From: Shewanella eurypsychrophilus
Lineage (GTDB): Bacteria; Pseudomonadota; Gammaproteobacteria; Enterobacterales; Shewanellaceae
DNA: 64,000 bases
Direction of reading: 5' to 3'
Assembly: GCF_007004545.3 (NCBI RefSeq)
Contig: NZ_CP045503.2
Span: 5,086,501-5,150,500 of the forward strand
Shown here one piece after another: positions 8,646-17,919 of this stretch. Position numbers and translations under genes: made by a program. The notes beneath the pieces are model-generated. The model searched no databases, was not told the DNA's origin, and saw only the letters and a list, made by a program, of their open reading frames with translations. How positions within the stretch are numbered: position 1 is the stretch's first letter; each line of letters begins with the position of its first letter.

Positions 8646-9602
8646 ATGAAATACCCATTAATGGCGCTTGCCAGCCTTTGCGCCTTTAGTACACCAAGCT
8701 TTAGCAGTGAATCCACTGAAATAACCAAGCAAGCCGAACTAAATAGTAGTGACATTGAGAGAGAACAACCTGAACATTGGAGCCGTCTGCCCTTCCTTGG
8801 AGAGAAAGCCAGAGAACTTGGCTACGAACTCCCTATCCCAGTGGGAGTCGGGCTATATTATAACACCCAAGAGGTGGGCTACAGTGCCAAAGATGACTTC
8901 CTATTAGGCTTATCAGGCACGGGGAAATTTGGTTGGCTCGATACCAATATATCTATCCCTTCTGAAGATGTAGTGATCACAGGTAGCGATGAGAGTCTGC
9001 AGCTCAAAATTGATGCCTGGGTGCTTCCCTTCCTCAATATATATGGTCTTGTTGGACACACTAAGGGACAGAAGAATATCTTAGCTGACCTGAGTAATGC
9101 CGAAGGTATTCCTGGTGGCGGCATAGATATCGTATTACCGATCCCATTGGAGTATGAAGCCTATAATGTGGGATTAGGTACTGTTATTGCAGGACAAGCT
9201 GAGATAATTCCCGGCATGCATCCTTTTATCTTTACTGGCGTTGCGGCCTTTACTAATTCATGGACCACGGCCACAGACAGCAAGATTCAAACCTATATTG
9301 GGTCTGTCCGTGTTGGCCAGCGACATGATGTCTATGGTGGCAAGCTGGCCGTGATGCTGGGTTACAACTATCAGCTCATCAACCAAAAAGTTACCGGCAG
9401 TATGACCTTTGATATTACATCTGGCGCTCGTCCAAGCAGTGTGACTGTCGACTATGATGTCAACTTAGTGAGCTCACAGAGCCATAATATGTCTGTTAGC
9501 ATGGTCTATGATTTTGGTCCAAACAATGAGTGGAATATCTTCGCCGAATATGGGTTCCTAAACTGGGATCAACTCATCGTCTCCATAGGGCGTAGGTTCT
9601 AA
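8646..9602 (+). CDS. Predicted outer-membrane barrel protein, function unknown
   Basis: A 318-residue protein with a signal peptide (MKYPLMALASLCAFSTPSFS, cut before SESTE). The mature part alternates polar and hydrophobic residues, has many Gly/Tyr/aromatic positions (for example VGVGLYYNTQEVGYS, FIFTGVAAFTNSW, YGGKLAVMLGYNYQ) and ends IVSIGRRF with a terminal Phe. This points to an outer-membrane barrel of about 10-14 strands. No named family is recognised. It is 24 bases downstream of the BamA-like gene with no terminator between, so the two are likely cotranscribed and may function together. Confidence 0.7.
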   Translation: MKYPLMALASLCAFSTPSFSSESTEITKQAELNSSDIEREQPEHWSRLPFLGEKARELGYELPIPVGVGLYYNTQEVGYSAKDDFLLGLSGTGKFGWLDTNISIPSEDVVITGSDESLQLKIDAWVLPFLNIYGLVGHTKGQKNILADLSNAEGIPGGGIDIVLPIPLEYEAYNVGLGTVIAGQAEIIPGMHPFIFTGVAAFTNSWTTATDSKIQTYIGSVRVGQRHDVYGGKLAVMLGYNYQLINQKVTGSMTFDITSGARPSSVTVDYDVNLVSSQSHNMSVSMVYDFGPNNEWNIFAEYGFLNWDQLIVSIGRRF

Positions 9603-9624
9603 TATTGCTAGAAACAACAACTAA

Positions 9625-9647
9625 AAAGGGAGCTATAAGCTCCCTTT
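9625..9647. terminator. Bidirectional rho-independent terminator
   Basis: Stem AAAGGGAGCT / AGCTCCCTTT with loop ATA, placed between the convergent barrel gene and the glycine-zipper lipoprotein gene. Confidence 0.8.
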
Positions 9648-9656
9648 CCTCAATCG

Positions 9657-10463
9657 CTAGCCTTGACGCGTAAAACGATAAGATTGTATCTGCTTCTCTT
9701 CACCTTTAATTTGAGTAAAGGTATCTACTAAGAACACATCTTTTCCGGCAAACCTTAATTCCAACCGCATATTGTGTCTGTCTGCACCATTGAGTGTCAG
9801 GCCTTTAGCGTTCACAGGATAATAGCTATATCTTTGGCTTGCCCCATTATACTCACCCGAGAAGCGCACCTGTTCATTATGACTAAAGTCAGTTATCAGG
9901 CTATAGCCATCATTGGGCGTATAAGCGAGTTGTACCTTACCTGTTAGGCCATGAGGCTCACCATTAACTTTTAGCTCATCAAACTGCAGTTCAGCGGCCG
10001 TTGTTTTGGCTAAGCTGCCTTTTGCTACACCACTGGCTTCGATACGCTCGCCTTGAGCATCCAAAGCCCAAACATCAACCCGCCATTGACCGTTAAAGCT
10101 ATCCAACTTATCCCAGTTTTGTGGGATTGTAGATACGCTAGCCGCAGCTATTGGCGAACTGCCTAAACCATTAACATTAATATTTTTAGTCGCATTTTCG
10201 TTGCGGTGATCTTCTCTATCATTGTGGTAATCTGCAGCCGCTCCAGCTGCAGCGCCTGTGGCAGCGCCAACCATAGCGCCTTTGGCTGCCAAGCTTGCAT
10301 CACCCAAAGCCGCTCCCATAGCTAAACCAATCAAGGCTCCACCGGCGGCTCCCGTTTTTAAGCCTCGATTTTGATCTCGTTCACCATTTTCACTGGTACT
10401 GGCACAAGCACTCAGAACAGAAACGCACAATGCTGCAAGTAAGGTCTTTTTCATGGTAGTCAT
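9657..10463 (-). CDS. Glycine-zipper lipoprotein with C-terminal lipocalin-like domain
   Basis: A 268-residue lipoprotein: lipobox VLSAC (Cys20), then an alanine/glycine-rich zipper segment (about residues 35-80, repeated GAA/GAAG patterns such as GALIGLAMGAALG) typical of YMGG/OmpA-linker type inner- or outer-membrane proteins, then a soluble beta-rich domain of about 150 residues (WRVDVWALDAQGERIEASG onwards). The ATG at 10463 follows GAGGA at 7 bases; an internal ATG at 10454 is possible. Its role is unknown; zipper lipoproteins of this kind are often tied to envelope stress. Confidence 0.7.
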   Translation of the reverse strand: MTTMKKTLLAALCVSVLSACASTSENGERDQNRGLKTGAAGGALIGLAMGAALGDASLAAKGAMVGAATGAAAGAAADYHNDREDHRNENATKNINVNGLGSSPIAAASVSTIPQNWDKLDSFNGQWRVDVWALDAQGERIEASGVAKGSLAKTTAAELQFDELKVNGEPHGLTGKVQLAYTPNDGYSLITDFSHNEQVRFSGEYNGASQRYSYYPVNAKGLTLNGADRHNMRLELRFAGKDVFLVDTFTQIKGEEKQIQSYRFTRQG

Positions 10464-10687
10464 AGTGTATTCCTCGACATAAAGCGGTACATTAGTACCA
10501 ATAAGATTGGTGTGGCTATCAATCCGTTAGTGTGGTGATTAAACCAGATAGCACGCGTCAACATTAGGGCAAGGTTTCATAAATTAATCTTCACAATGCC
10601 TAGAGGTTTCTGACTCTTGGTACAGCGAGCGTTCAGATTGATTTAGCTGAGTTTCACAAATAATATCTGTGATCCGAAAGAGGAATA

Positions 10688-11644
10688 ATGAACACGACAC
10701 AATATACCGGTATAGATGAGTACCTGTTTCAAAAGCGCACTCAACAAGAGCTTTCACAAGAGTCACTAGCACTTCAGCTACAAGACTTTAGCCCACTGTT
10801 TTCTGAGCTGGATTCCCTGACTATCAGCCGCTGGGAACGAGGACGAGTCAGCCCTAACATCCGCAGGCAAGTTGCCCTGATGGAGTTTTTTGGCGATGAG
10901 CCACACTTGTTACTCGCTGACCCTAACTTTGAATTGAAGCAACTGCCTTCTATGTCTGCATTTCTACAGATGTTAGCGCAGCAAACTAATTATAATCACG
11001 TGATGGGGGCTCATCCTTATATTCCTCAGGATGAACCTAACTTTGAAAAGTTAAATAAGCATAGCGACAATCTATTACAAAAATTACGTTGGGTATCTAA
11101 TTCCCATAATAACTTAACTCGGCAGCGCGAATCTTGGGATACAGAATTTTTAGCTCAATTGGTTTTATTTTCTTCCACTGAGGCAATATTCTATCAGATA
11201 GATGATATTTTAATGGGACACTCCATTTATATACGCATAGATGAAGACACATTATCCGCTCTGCTCAGCGGTAAGATGCAAGAAACCCAGTTAACCACCG
11301 ACGATCTCATCGAGAAGGATCAACCTGCTTGCCTGTATATGCTAAGTGCATATATTGGTGGACGCCATGTGGCCGAAGACTCTTTGCTACACATGTTATT
11401 TACCTTAGTTGAAAACCCACTCAATTTATCATTGGGCTATAAGGCCCGCAGTGATATTGGCATCAAGTTAATGGACTTTCTGTCTGGTAAGCGTTTAGGG
11501 CAAGGGGAACGACTCAAGGATCGGCTCGATGGCGCTAAATATCTAGGAAAACGTTACAGTTACATCTCGTTTAACTTGCAAAGAGCAGAGCTTCTCGCTA
11601 CCCCGCTGATGCTCAATGTGATGCGTAAACAAGCCTCAACTTAA
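10688..11644 (+). CDS. XRE-family helix-turn-helix regulator with a long C-terminal domain
   Basis: A 318-residue cytoplasmic protein. Residues about 10-62 form a Cro/C1-type HTH (TQQELSQESLALQLQ, then LTISRWERGRVSP, where ISRWERG is the recognition helix signature). The remaining 250 residues have no recognised domain and could bind a ligand or partner. The start is backed by AGAGGAATA directly before the ATG. It is divergent from the glycine-zipper lipoprotein gene across a 224-base gap, making that gene or itself the likely target. Confidence 0.75.
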   Translation: MNTTQYTGIDEYLFQKRTQQELSQESLALQLQDFSPLFSELDSLTISRWERGRVSPNIRRQVALMEFFGDEPHLLLADPNFELKQLPSMSAFLQMLAQQTNYNHVMGAHPYIPQDEPNFEKLNKHSDNLLQKLRWVSNSHNNLTRQRESWDTEFLAQLVLFSSTEAIFYQIDDILMGHSIYIRIDEDTLSALLSGKMQETQLTTDDLIEKDQPACLYMLSAYIGGRHVAEDSLLHMLFTLVENPLNLSLGYKARSDIGIKLMDFLSGKRLGQGERLKDRLDGAKYLGKRYSYISFNLQRAELLATPLMLNVMRKQAST

Positions 11645-11680
11645 AAAGAGCACCTTTTACAGAAATATCGGTACTCTTTT
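11643..11680. terminator. Probable bidirectional terminator
   Basis: AAAAGAGCACC near 11644-11654 pairs imperfectly with GGTACTCTTTT at 11670-11680. It sits between two convergent genes. Confidence 0.5.
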
Positions 11681-11706
11681 ACGGGTTAACTTGATTAATC
11701 TGCCAG

Positions 11707-13074
11707 CTAGTTAATGACTGTCAGCTGATAACCTAAGGCCTGCATCTGGTCTTCATAGAGCGCCAAGGTATATTGACTGTCGTCAAAGCTCATTAGTTCA
11801 GACTGATACAACAAGGTTAGATTACTATTGTCATCTTCATACACCACGCTGACCTCGTAATACCCTGTAGGTAGAAGCAGTGATTCATCTTCAGCAAAAT
11901 CTACCCCATCAATCTTATATTCTGCAGAGTCTATGGTTTCATCTTCAGCAACAAAATAAATGCTCAAATCATCAAAGCTATGCACAAGGTTTGCAAAATT
12001 TATCAAACTCTCATAGGCCCTTGGCCTAAGATCATGCACCAGCGTCAACCCCTTAATCTGCTCTGCTTCATCCTGATACAGCAGCATAGATTTAGTCTCA
12101 TCCTGATTAAATGTCACCAGGAGGTTGTTAGCAAGCAGAGCTTGAGATTCACTCTGAGTGATTGTCACCCCATAATCATCAAAATCAACAGACTGAAATG
12201 CCGTACTCTGCCCAAGTTCAATACCTTTTAACGCAATGTCATTGCCATTATTGCTAACGAGAACGTCTAGATTTCCATGTTCACTCAAGCCGTTGAATAA
12301 GCGGAACTCAGCATTGGCCTCGACATTAGAATAGTTATCCGCCCCAGAGGTCGAGTCCACATTATCTATGGTGATATTAGGCGTTCCCGGCCCAAAACTG
12401 TCTCGAATAACCAGTTTGTAGACAGTTTCAGATGATAACGAAAGTGCCGCCGTGATATAAATAGGCTCCACAGCCCCAGGCTCTGTCAAATAGAGGACAT
12501 AATCTCCTGTATCTAAGGTCACTGCCGACGTACTGCCTTTATAACTCAAACTGTCTAGGTGCGTGGCATCGATGAAGTCGCGGCCATCGACACCGATATA
12601 GACATCAAATGCACCAGCATCCATCGCTGTGTGTGCCACAAGAAGTTGCATCTTGCTATAATCGACATCTTCGTCATCATTAAACTCATCCATCTCAGTG
12701 GTCTGATAACTAATATCCATAAACTCTGGCGAATGATAATCCCCAATTAACATAAACAGATGGTGATCACCGTTATTGAGATCGAGTGTCTGCTGATAAT
12801 TAACTAACTCATCACCAATATCGTCCTCTCCAATAATCTCAAGTTCAACCTCTCCGACTGAATACGCATACTTTGGCATAGCATTAGCGTACTCGACCGC
12901 CGTATACTGATAATCATCTAATGACAGGCTTAAACTTGTACTGTTCGCTGACGCGTTATAGAGCTGAACATAGCTTGTAGCTGTTGAACTCTCTTCATCA
13001 TCGGAACTACAACCCGTAGCGCCAATAAGCAATGCTGATAGCAGCCCGATATATCCCCAAATATTTTTCTTCAA
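11707..13074 (-). CDS. DUF4397-type lipoprotein
   Basis: A 455-residue lipoprotein. I place the start at the TTG at 13074 because AAGGAG stands 6 bases before it and the product then begins MKKNIWGYIGLLSALLIGATGC, a proper lipoprotein signal (Cys22). A start at 13110 would bury the ribosome site inside the gene. The mature protein is very acidic (SSDDEESS after the Cys) and contains repeated beta-sandwich units such as YVQLYNASANSTSLSLSLDD and FRLFNGLSEHGNLDVLVSNNG, the pattern of DUF4397 domains. Probably a surface or periplasmic protein of unknown role. Confidence 0.7.
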   Translation of the reverse strand: MKKNIWGYIGLLSALLIGATGCSSDDEESSTATSYVQLYNASANSTSLSLSLDDYQYTAVEYANAMPKYAYSVGEVELEIIGEDDIGDELVNYQQTLDLNNGDHHLFMLIGDYHSPEFMDISYQTTEMDEFNDDEDVDYSKMQLLVAHTAMDAGAFDVYIGVDGRDFIDATHLDSLSYKGSTSAVTLDTGDYVLYLTEPGAVEPIYITAALSLSSETVYKLVIRDSFGPGTPNITIDNVDSTSGADNYSNVEANAEFRLFNGLSEHGNLDVLVSNNGNDIALKGIELGQSTAFQSVDFDDYGVTITQSESQALLANNLLVTFNQDETKSMLLYQDEAEQIKGLTLVHDLRPRAYESLINFANLVHSFDDLSIYFVAEDETIDSAEYKIDGVDFAEDESLLLPTGYYEVSVVYEDDNSNLTLLYQSELMSFDDSQYTLALYEDQMQALGYQLTVIN

Positions 13075-13224
13075 AATTAACTCCTTTTGATACTCAATTG
13101 TTATCGCCATTTACATGGTCGCTACTTATGACAAATAAAATAGGTCAAGAAACGTCAAGCTGAGTAATAAAAGGTAATCCTATCTATAATTTTGCAAGCA
13201 ATTGAATATCAAATTAAACACATA

Positions 13225-13252
13225 AAAAAACGACGCACATTGGCGTCGTTAT
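13225..13252 (-). terminator. Rho-independent terminator of the FG-GAP gene
   Basis: Stem AACGACGC / GCGTCGTT with a 6-base loop, followed on the minus strand by seven T. It lies about 105 bases past the stop at 13359. Confidence 0.8.
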
Positions 13253-13358
13253 AGTGAAGAAAATAGTCTGATATGTTGTGAATATAAATCTAGTTTACAT
13301 TGAGTCTGCTTCAGCTAAGTGCAGAGCGTCTATAGCTGCAGTTAGCCTCTAAACTTCA

Positions 13359-14939
13359 TCAGCCGGACAAAATCACCTTAAACTTGTTCTGCAACGACTT
13401 ATCGTCTTGCTGACCATATTTAATCAAAAGATCATCTTTACCATCACCGTTAAGATCTTCACTCGTTACCATGCCACCATCTTGAGGCAACTTCACATTG
13501 ATCTCCTCACTGCGTTTGGCAAAAAGCCGTTCACTCTGGCTACCGAGAAAGATCTGCAAAGTATCATCACCATCAGACAACAACAGATCCTGCAAACCAT
13601 CACCATTAAGATCTGCAAGCTTGACGACTGGACTACCACTTTGACCCGAGGTGAGACTGAAATTCAGCTCCACCTCCTTGATAATATTCGCATCATCAGA
13701 AAAAAGGCTATTCTCATCCATCTTAAACAGATAAACATCTTGATCTATATTGCCTGAAATCAAGGCGCCGATAATTTGTGACAAGCCTATATCAAACCCT
13801 GCCACCAGCACTTCATCTTTATTGTCACTATCAATATCAATGAACTCGAGTCCAGTTAAGGTGCCATCAGCCCTAATGACGCTATTGGGCTTCTTCGGAA
13901 AACTCAACTTTCCTTTTATATTCTCTCCAAGATAGACTTCATAATCATTGACTCTATCAAGCACCCCAGAGCTCTTGGTGTAACGTACGACCAAATCGGT
14001 CAAGCCATCATTGTTGATGTCTTTGAGCTCCTCAACTTTACGGTACACCAGGGAGCTTTGATCTAATTGTTCGCCGTAAGCATCTCTTTTATTCCACCAA
14101 TCCAGTCCACTGATAGCCAAACGCACAGAGCTGTATTTTGCAATATTGTCGAAATTGCCTGACTCTAGCTGAGCATAAACCTCAAGTTCTCCCTCGCCAA
14201 TTTTAACGATGTCGGGCTTACCATCGAGATTAATATCTGCACTGTAAAGCTTAGCTTGAGTGTAACGAGCGCCGTCGTTGTAAAGCCGAACCTGAGGCTT
14301 AATAGGTAGATTTTGTCGCAGAAAACCACCCTCACCTTGAGCGATAAAAAGCTCAACATGGGAAAAGTCAGAAATAATAATGTCATCCAGGCCATCTCCA
14401 TTGAGATCGCGGATAAAATCACTGTCACTGATATGGTCTGGACGTGGCTTCAAAGACATAGAATCAATATCGGCGATAACCTGAAAAGGATTTAATTTAT
14501 CACTGGGAACAAATTTAAATAACTGCTGACTGGATATAAACATAAGCTGTTGTAATTCATGGGCGTTAGCTTGCCGAGATGAATTGTCGGCATCACGTTG
14601 GGTTAAATCAAACCCCAAAAAATTCCCGGGTAATTTTGTCTTAGATGACTCAATATATTTCCCTTGAGTCTTATTAAAAGTAAAAACGGTTAGCCATTTT
14701 TGTTGAAGTTCATCAACACCAAACGTGATTAACTCCTTGCCATTAGCGGCGAGTATATTCGCTGGCAATATAGGATGAGTCAGATTGAAAGAGGCTTCTA
14801 CATTATGAGATTCGAGTGTCACTCCAGTGCTTTTAGAGGCTGCATAAACTCCAGATGATGCCATTGCCAAAATAGGTGCCAACACTGACAATGCAGCAAG
14901 CGTCGATAAACGCGATAAACCGCTTATTATTTTTTCCAT
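13359..14939 (-). CDS. FG-GAP/VCBS repeat secreted protein
   Basis: A 526-residue exported protein: signal peptide (MEKIISGLSRLSTLAALSVLAPILAMASSGVYA), then a beta-propeller-like array. At least six calcium-binding loops are visible: DLNGDGLDDIIISD, DINLDGKPDIVKIG, DINNDGLTDLVVRY, DIDSDNKDEVLVAG, DLNGDGLQDLLLSD and DLNGDGKDDLLIKY. Such proteins bind other proteins or sugars at the cell surface. The ATG at 14939 is preceded by GGAG at 10 bases; a TTG at 14945 in the same frame is an alternative. There is no catalytic motif. Confidence 0.8.
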   Translation of the reverse strand: MEKIISGLSRLSTLAALSVLAPILAMASSGVYAASKSTGVTLESHNVEASFNLTHPILPANILAANGKELITFGVDELQQKWLTVFTFNKTQGKYIESSKTKLPGNFLGFDLTQRDADNSSRQANAHELQQLMFISSQQLFKFVPSDKLNPFQVIADIDSMSLKPRPDHISDSDFIRDLNGDGLDDIIISDFSHVELFIAQGEGGFLRQNLPIKPQVRLYNDGARYTQAKLYSADINLDGKPDIVKIGEGELEVYAQLESGNFDNIAKYSSVRLAISGLDWWNKRDAYGEQLDQSSLVYRKVEELKDINNDGLTDLVVRYTKSSGVLDRVNDYEVYLGENIKGKLSFPKKPNSVIRADGTLTGLEFIDIDSDNKDEVLVAGFDIGLSQIIGALISGNIDQDVYLFKMDENSLFSDDANIIKEVELNFSLTSGQSGSPVVKLADLNGDGLQDLLLSDGDDTLQIFLGSQSERLFAKRSEEINVKLPQDGGMVTSEDLNGDGKDDLLIKYGQQDDKSLQNKFKVILSG

Positions 14940-14959
14940 CTGCAACTAACTCCATTTTA

Positions 14960-14973
14960 ATACCAATTGGTAT
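14960..14973. promoter_or_regulatory. Perfect 14-bp palindrome upstream of the FG-GAP gene
   Basis: ATACCAATTGGTAT is a perfect inverted repeat 20 bases upstream of the start codon, overlapping where a promoter or operator would lie. Looser forms occur at about 10496 (TACCAATAAGATTGGT) and 24409, so it may be a dispersed intergenic motif rather than a dedicated operator. Confidence 0.35.
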
Positions 14974-15110
14974 AGACCCGATATGATCTGTCTAAATCGC
15001 GCATAACCTTAAACACTTAATCTATCGACTCTGAAAAAAAAAGAAAGTTCAGTTAACCAGATGTTACAAACTAATGCCATAGATGACCATTTATACATCA
15101 ATTGGCTTTC

Positions 15111-15346
15111 AAGTTTCGTTTAAACTGACCCTTGGTTGCCACAGTAAGATGGTTATTTCCACGCCCGGGTCATCTCACGGCGGCCTAACGCACCTGGGTA
15201 AGCTTTAACTCTGAAACCTGCTGCTTTTAGATTGCGCTTGAATTGCCCCTTGGTTGCCACAGTAAGATGGTTATTTCCACGCCTGGGTCATCTCACGGCG
15301 GCCTAACGCACCTGGGTAAGCTTTAACTCTGAAACCTGCTGCTTTT
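15111..15346. repeat. 118-bp tandem duplication of the 3' end of the mnmD-like gene
   Basis: Two units, 15111-15228 and 15229-15346, are nearly identical over about 100 bases, and the start of unit 1 matches the live gene at 15347 onward (aagtttcgtt at 15111 and 15347, exactly 236 = 2 x 118 apart). The true stop codon (15271) lies in unit 2; unit 1 carries an equivalent stop at 15153. One single-base difference near the stops changes Gln to Arg in the virtual C-terminus. This accounts for most of the gap 14940-15270. Confidence 0.85.
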
Positions 15347-15954
15347 AAGTTTCGTTTGAATTGACCGTTCGCGCAGTAAGACACCAGCATACCTCCCTGT
15401 TGCATCACAGGGAAAAGCCTATCGAAGTTATCTTGCAGCCATAATTCTGGCTGCTTACTCGGTGCAAAAGCATCGTAAAAAACCAAATTTATGGAGTTGA
15501 TATCGGTAGTAAAATCCTGCAACTTAGCATGTACCTTGTGCAGGATAAAACCAGGCATGATCTCCACATCACAACCCCAAGGAGCTTGATGTAGCTTGTC
15601 GAACAGCTCGGCTAATTGGGGGGAGAAGCCAGTCTTATAATTGAGCTGAGCGACGATATCCAAAGGAATGGGGTAAGCCTCTATACTGATAAAGCGGATC
15701 GGTCGCTCTATGTTTCCTGTTTTAGCTAAAGCACTTTTTAATGTCAGTATGGCATTCATACCTGAGCCAAATCCCAACTCCAGAATATTGACTTGTGCAA
15801 ACTCATGGTCTAATTGCTCAAATCCAGCCTGAATATAAACATGTTCAGACTCACTCATGGCTCCATTATGCGCATGGTAGCTGTCATCGAACAGCGAGCT
15901 CATCAGAGTATGTGAGCCATCTTTCGTCATTTTAACTTCGATCTTATTGAACAC
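15271..15954 (-). CDS. mnmD: MnmD-like SAM-dependent methyltransferase (DUF752 family)
   Basis: A 227-residue protein matching the MnmD half of MnmC, which methylates the aminomethyl group on the wobble uridine (U34) of certain tRNAs. Visible motifs: SESEHVYIQAGF near the N-terminus, the SAM-binding ILELGFGSGMNAI, LVFYDAFAPSKQPELW (the catalytic DAFAP loop) and the C-terminal GFRVKAYPGALGRREM, where GxGxKREM-type ends are diagnostic. It stands alone, without the FAD-dependent MnmC oxidase domain usually fused in gamma-proteobacteria. The GTG start at 15954 follows GAGG at 7 bases. Its 3' end is duplicated in tandem downstream. The family is certain, the exact substrate less so. Confidence 0.75.
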   Translation of the reverse strand: MFNKIEVKMTKDGSHTLMSSLFDDSYHAHNGAMSESEHVYIQAGFEQLDHEFAQVNILELGFGSGMNAILTLKSALAKTGNIERPIRFISIEAYPIPLDIVAQLNYKTGFSPQLAELFDKLHQAPWGCDVEIMPGFILHKVHAKLQDFTTDINSINLVFYDAFAPSKQPELWLQDNFDRLFPVMQQGGMLVSYCANGQFKRNLKAAGFRVKAYPGALGRREMTQAWK

Positions 15955-16235
15955 TTATCAACCTCAAACTTTATATTGCAGCTCACAGCCTCTGAACATC
16001 AAAACACACTCTACTTTTTATCGAATGTTCATTTCAACATGAAAATATATTTAAAATATCCACTTATGATCTGAATTCGTATGACGGCAAGCACACATTT
16101 TTTGAACCCTTTATATTACTATAACCAGCAAGTGATTAAACCCAGCCAGTTCAATATCACCCCTATTCAGAACGCAGTAAAAACCACCCAGATTCGTTTT
16201 AAGTTATATACCATTTTGATACTAGGTCCAAAACC

Positions 16236-17180
16236 ATGCCACACACCTGTAATGTCACATTCAAGGGTAATGCCCTTGCCGCCTTCGCTTTTTTACTCTG
16301 GGGCATAATGCCGCTCTATTTTCAGATGCTAACGAGTGCGGATACGAATGAACTACAGGCATTTAGGATCACCTTTTCAGTGCCCTTCATGGTATTAGTC
16401 TTTCTAACTCTAGGTAAGCAACTTCCCTCAATCGCCTTACTTAAAGCGGATAAGCGATCGGTTGCATTATGCGGACTCGCCTCTGTCTTAATGTGCGTAT
16501 CTTGGTATAGCTTTACTTGGGCGATAACACACGGGCAGGTGCTTGCTGCAAGTTTAGGCTATTTTATTAACCCCCTATTTGCCATCGCGCTTGGGGTGTT
16601 GTTTCTGGGGGATAAATTATCTAAAGCCCAGGTACTTGCAGGATTATTGGGCACCTGTGGCATCAGTTATATGATATTTAGTTATGGCGAGCTACCTTGG
16701 TTATCTCTAGCCATGGGAGGCTTCTTTGCCCTCTACGGCCTATGTAAGAAGTTCATTCGATTCGACTCCATAACCTCTGTGACGCTAGAGGCGGCGATTT
16801 TGCTACCCATTGCGCTTGGTTACCTTATCTGGTTATGGAGTTCAGATCAGAGCGTCGCCCTAGCAGGGCTATTTGCTAACCAGCAAGATTTCGATTGGAA
16901 ACAACTATTGATATATATGGGCACCGCACCCGTGACCTTAATGCCGCTGCTCTTTTTCGCACTTGCTATCAGCCGTACTAGCCTCTCTATGATTGGCCTA
17001 ATGCAATATATCGAGCCTAGCATGCACTTTCTGTTAGCCGTCTTGCTGTTTAACGAGCATTTTGATCAGGTCAAAGCGGTAAGCTTTGCATTGATCTGGA
17101 CAGGATTACTACTGTGCTCATTAGAGGCCCTTCCAAATCTCAGGCAGAGACGAGCAGAAAATAAAGCTGCAGGTATCTAG
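16236..17180 (+). CDS. rarD: RarD-type EamA drug/metabolite permease
   Basis: A 314-residue inner-membrane protein with about ten hydrophobic helices in two EamA halves. The opening KGNALAAFAFLLWGIMPLYF, the central VLAASLGYFINPLFAIALGVLFLGDKLS and the late GLMQYIEPSMHFLLAV are the landmarks of RarD proteins. The substrate of RarD is not established. The ATG at 16236 is followed at once by PHTCNVTFKGN; an overlapping frame at 16081-16308 is not considered real. Confidence 0.85.
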   Translation: MPHTCNVTFKGNALAAFAFLLWGIMPLYFQMLTSADTNELQAFRITFSVPFMVLVFLTLGKQLPSIALLKADKRSVALCGLASVLMCVSWYSFTWAITHGQVLAASLGYFINPLFAIALGVLFLGDKLSKAQVLAGLLGTCGISYMIFSYGELPWLSLAMGGFFALYGLCKKFIRFDSITSVTLEAAILLPIALGYLIWLWSSDQSVALAGLFANQQDFDWKQLLIYMGTAPVTLMPLLFFALAISRTSLSMIGLMQYIEPSMHFLLAVLLFNEHFDQVKAVSFALIWTGLLLCSLEALPNLRQRRAENKAAGI

Positions 17181-17198
17181 AAGCCATGGCAGTTTAAA

Positions 17199-17801
17199 TC
17201 ATCTTTCTAGGCTGGTGAGTTTTTCAGTGATCTCTCTAACAAGCTTGTGGCTAAATATCATCGACATATGTAGATAAACATCGAGCTGCTTATTGGTTGC
17301 TACAGGCCAATGGGAACGGCTAGGGGCAACGGTATAATCAACTGCTGCACAGTATGAAAATAGCGATAGACCATCCAGTGTCCCGACGGTGCTATCTAAC
17401 AAGCTCAGTAGCTCACTATTGGGTCTTAATTGCCTAAAAGCCTTTGAAGGATAGGGAAGATAGGCCATATAACTGCCTAAGTGTGGGCTTGATACTGTAA
17501 AAAGGTGGCTGGTCCGCACGTTGCCGCCCAGTTGCTGCAGATAAAATCGAGCGACTATCCCCCCCATACTAAAACCGATAATGGCGATGGTTTCCTGCTC
17601 GCCAAATCGAGCAGTGATCTGCTGTTTAAGGTTTTGGGCCGCGAACTCGACGCCACATCTGCCATCGAAAGGCGATAAGGTGGGAGTAAAGCAGTCAAAA
17701 CCCTGAGAAGAAAACTGCTTAGACATCCAGCTCATCACAGAGCCGGTATTGAAAATGCCATGGACCAATACCAGTTTTGCTCTTTTCTCTGTAGTACTCA
17801 T
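17199..17801 (-). CDS. Alpha/beta hydrolase (small lipase/esterase-like)
   Basis: A 200-residue cytoplasmic hydrolase. It has the oxyanion-hole segment LVLVHGIFNTGSV and the nucleophile elbow IIGFSMGGIVARFYLQQ with catalytic Ser78. HLFTVSSPHLGSYMA further on is typical of PGAP1/lipase-like folds. No signal peptide is present. The gene ends 18 bases from the convergent rarD gene. The substrate is unknown. Confidence 0.75.
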   Translation of the reverse strand: MSTTEKRAKLVLVHGIFNTGSVMSWMSKQFSSQGFDCFTPTLSPFDGRCGVEFAAQNLKQQITARFGEQETIAIIGFSMGGIVARFYLQQLGGNVRTSHLFTVSSPHLGSYMAYLPYPSKAFRQLRPNSELLSLLDSTVGTLDGLSLFSYCAAVDYTVAPSRSHWPVATNKQLDVYLHMSMIFSHKLVREITEKLTSLER

Positions 17802-17919
17802 CTGTCAGCGAGTCTCATTTTTATCAAACCCAACGCCGATTTTAGCGTTCAATTTTGCTATCATTGCCAGTCGGCAACTGCCTACAGTCAATATTACCCA
17901 TTTAAACGAGTTATTTACC

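Noticed and set aside
15111..15346. Possible CRISPR or mobile element repeat at the mnmD end
   Set aside because: Only two long units that copy the neighbouring gene itself; no spacers, no transposase, no terminal inverted repeats.
16081..16308. A 75-codon frame before rarD
   Set aside because: It overlaps the RarD start in another frame, has no recognisable motif and no clear ribosome site.
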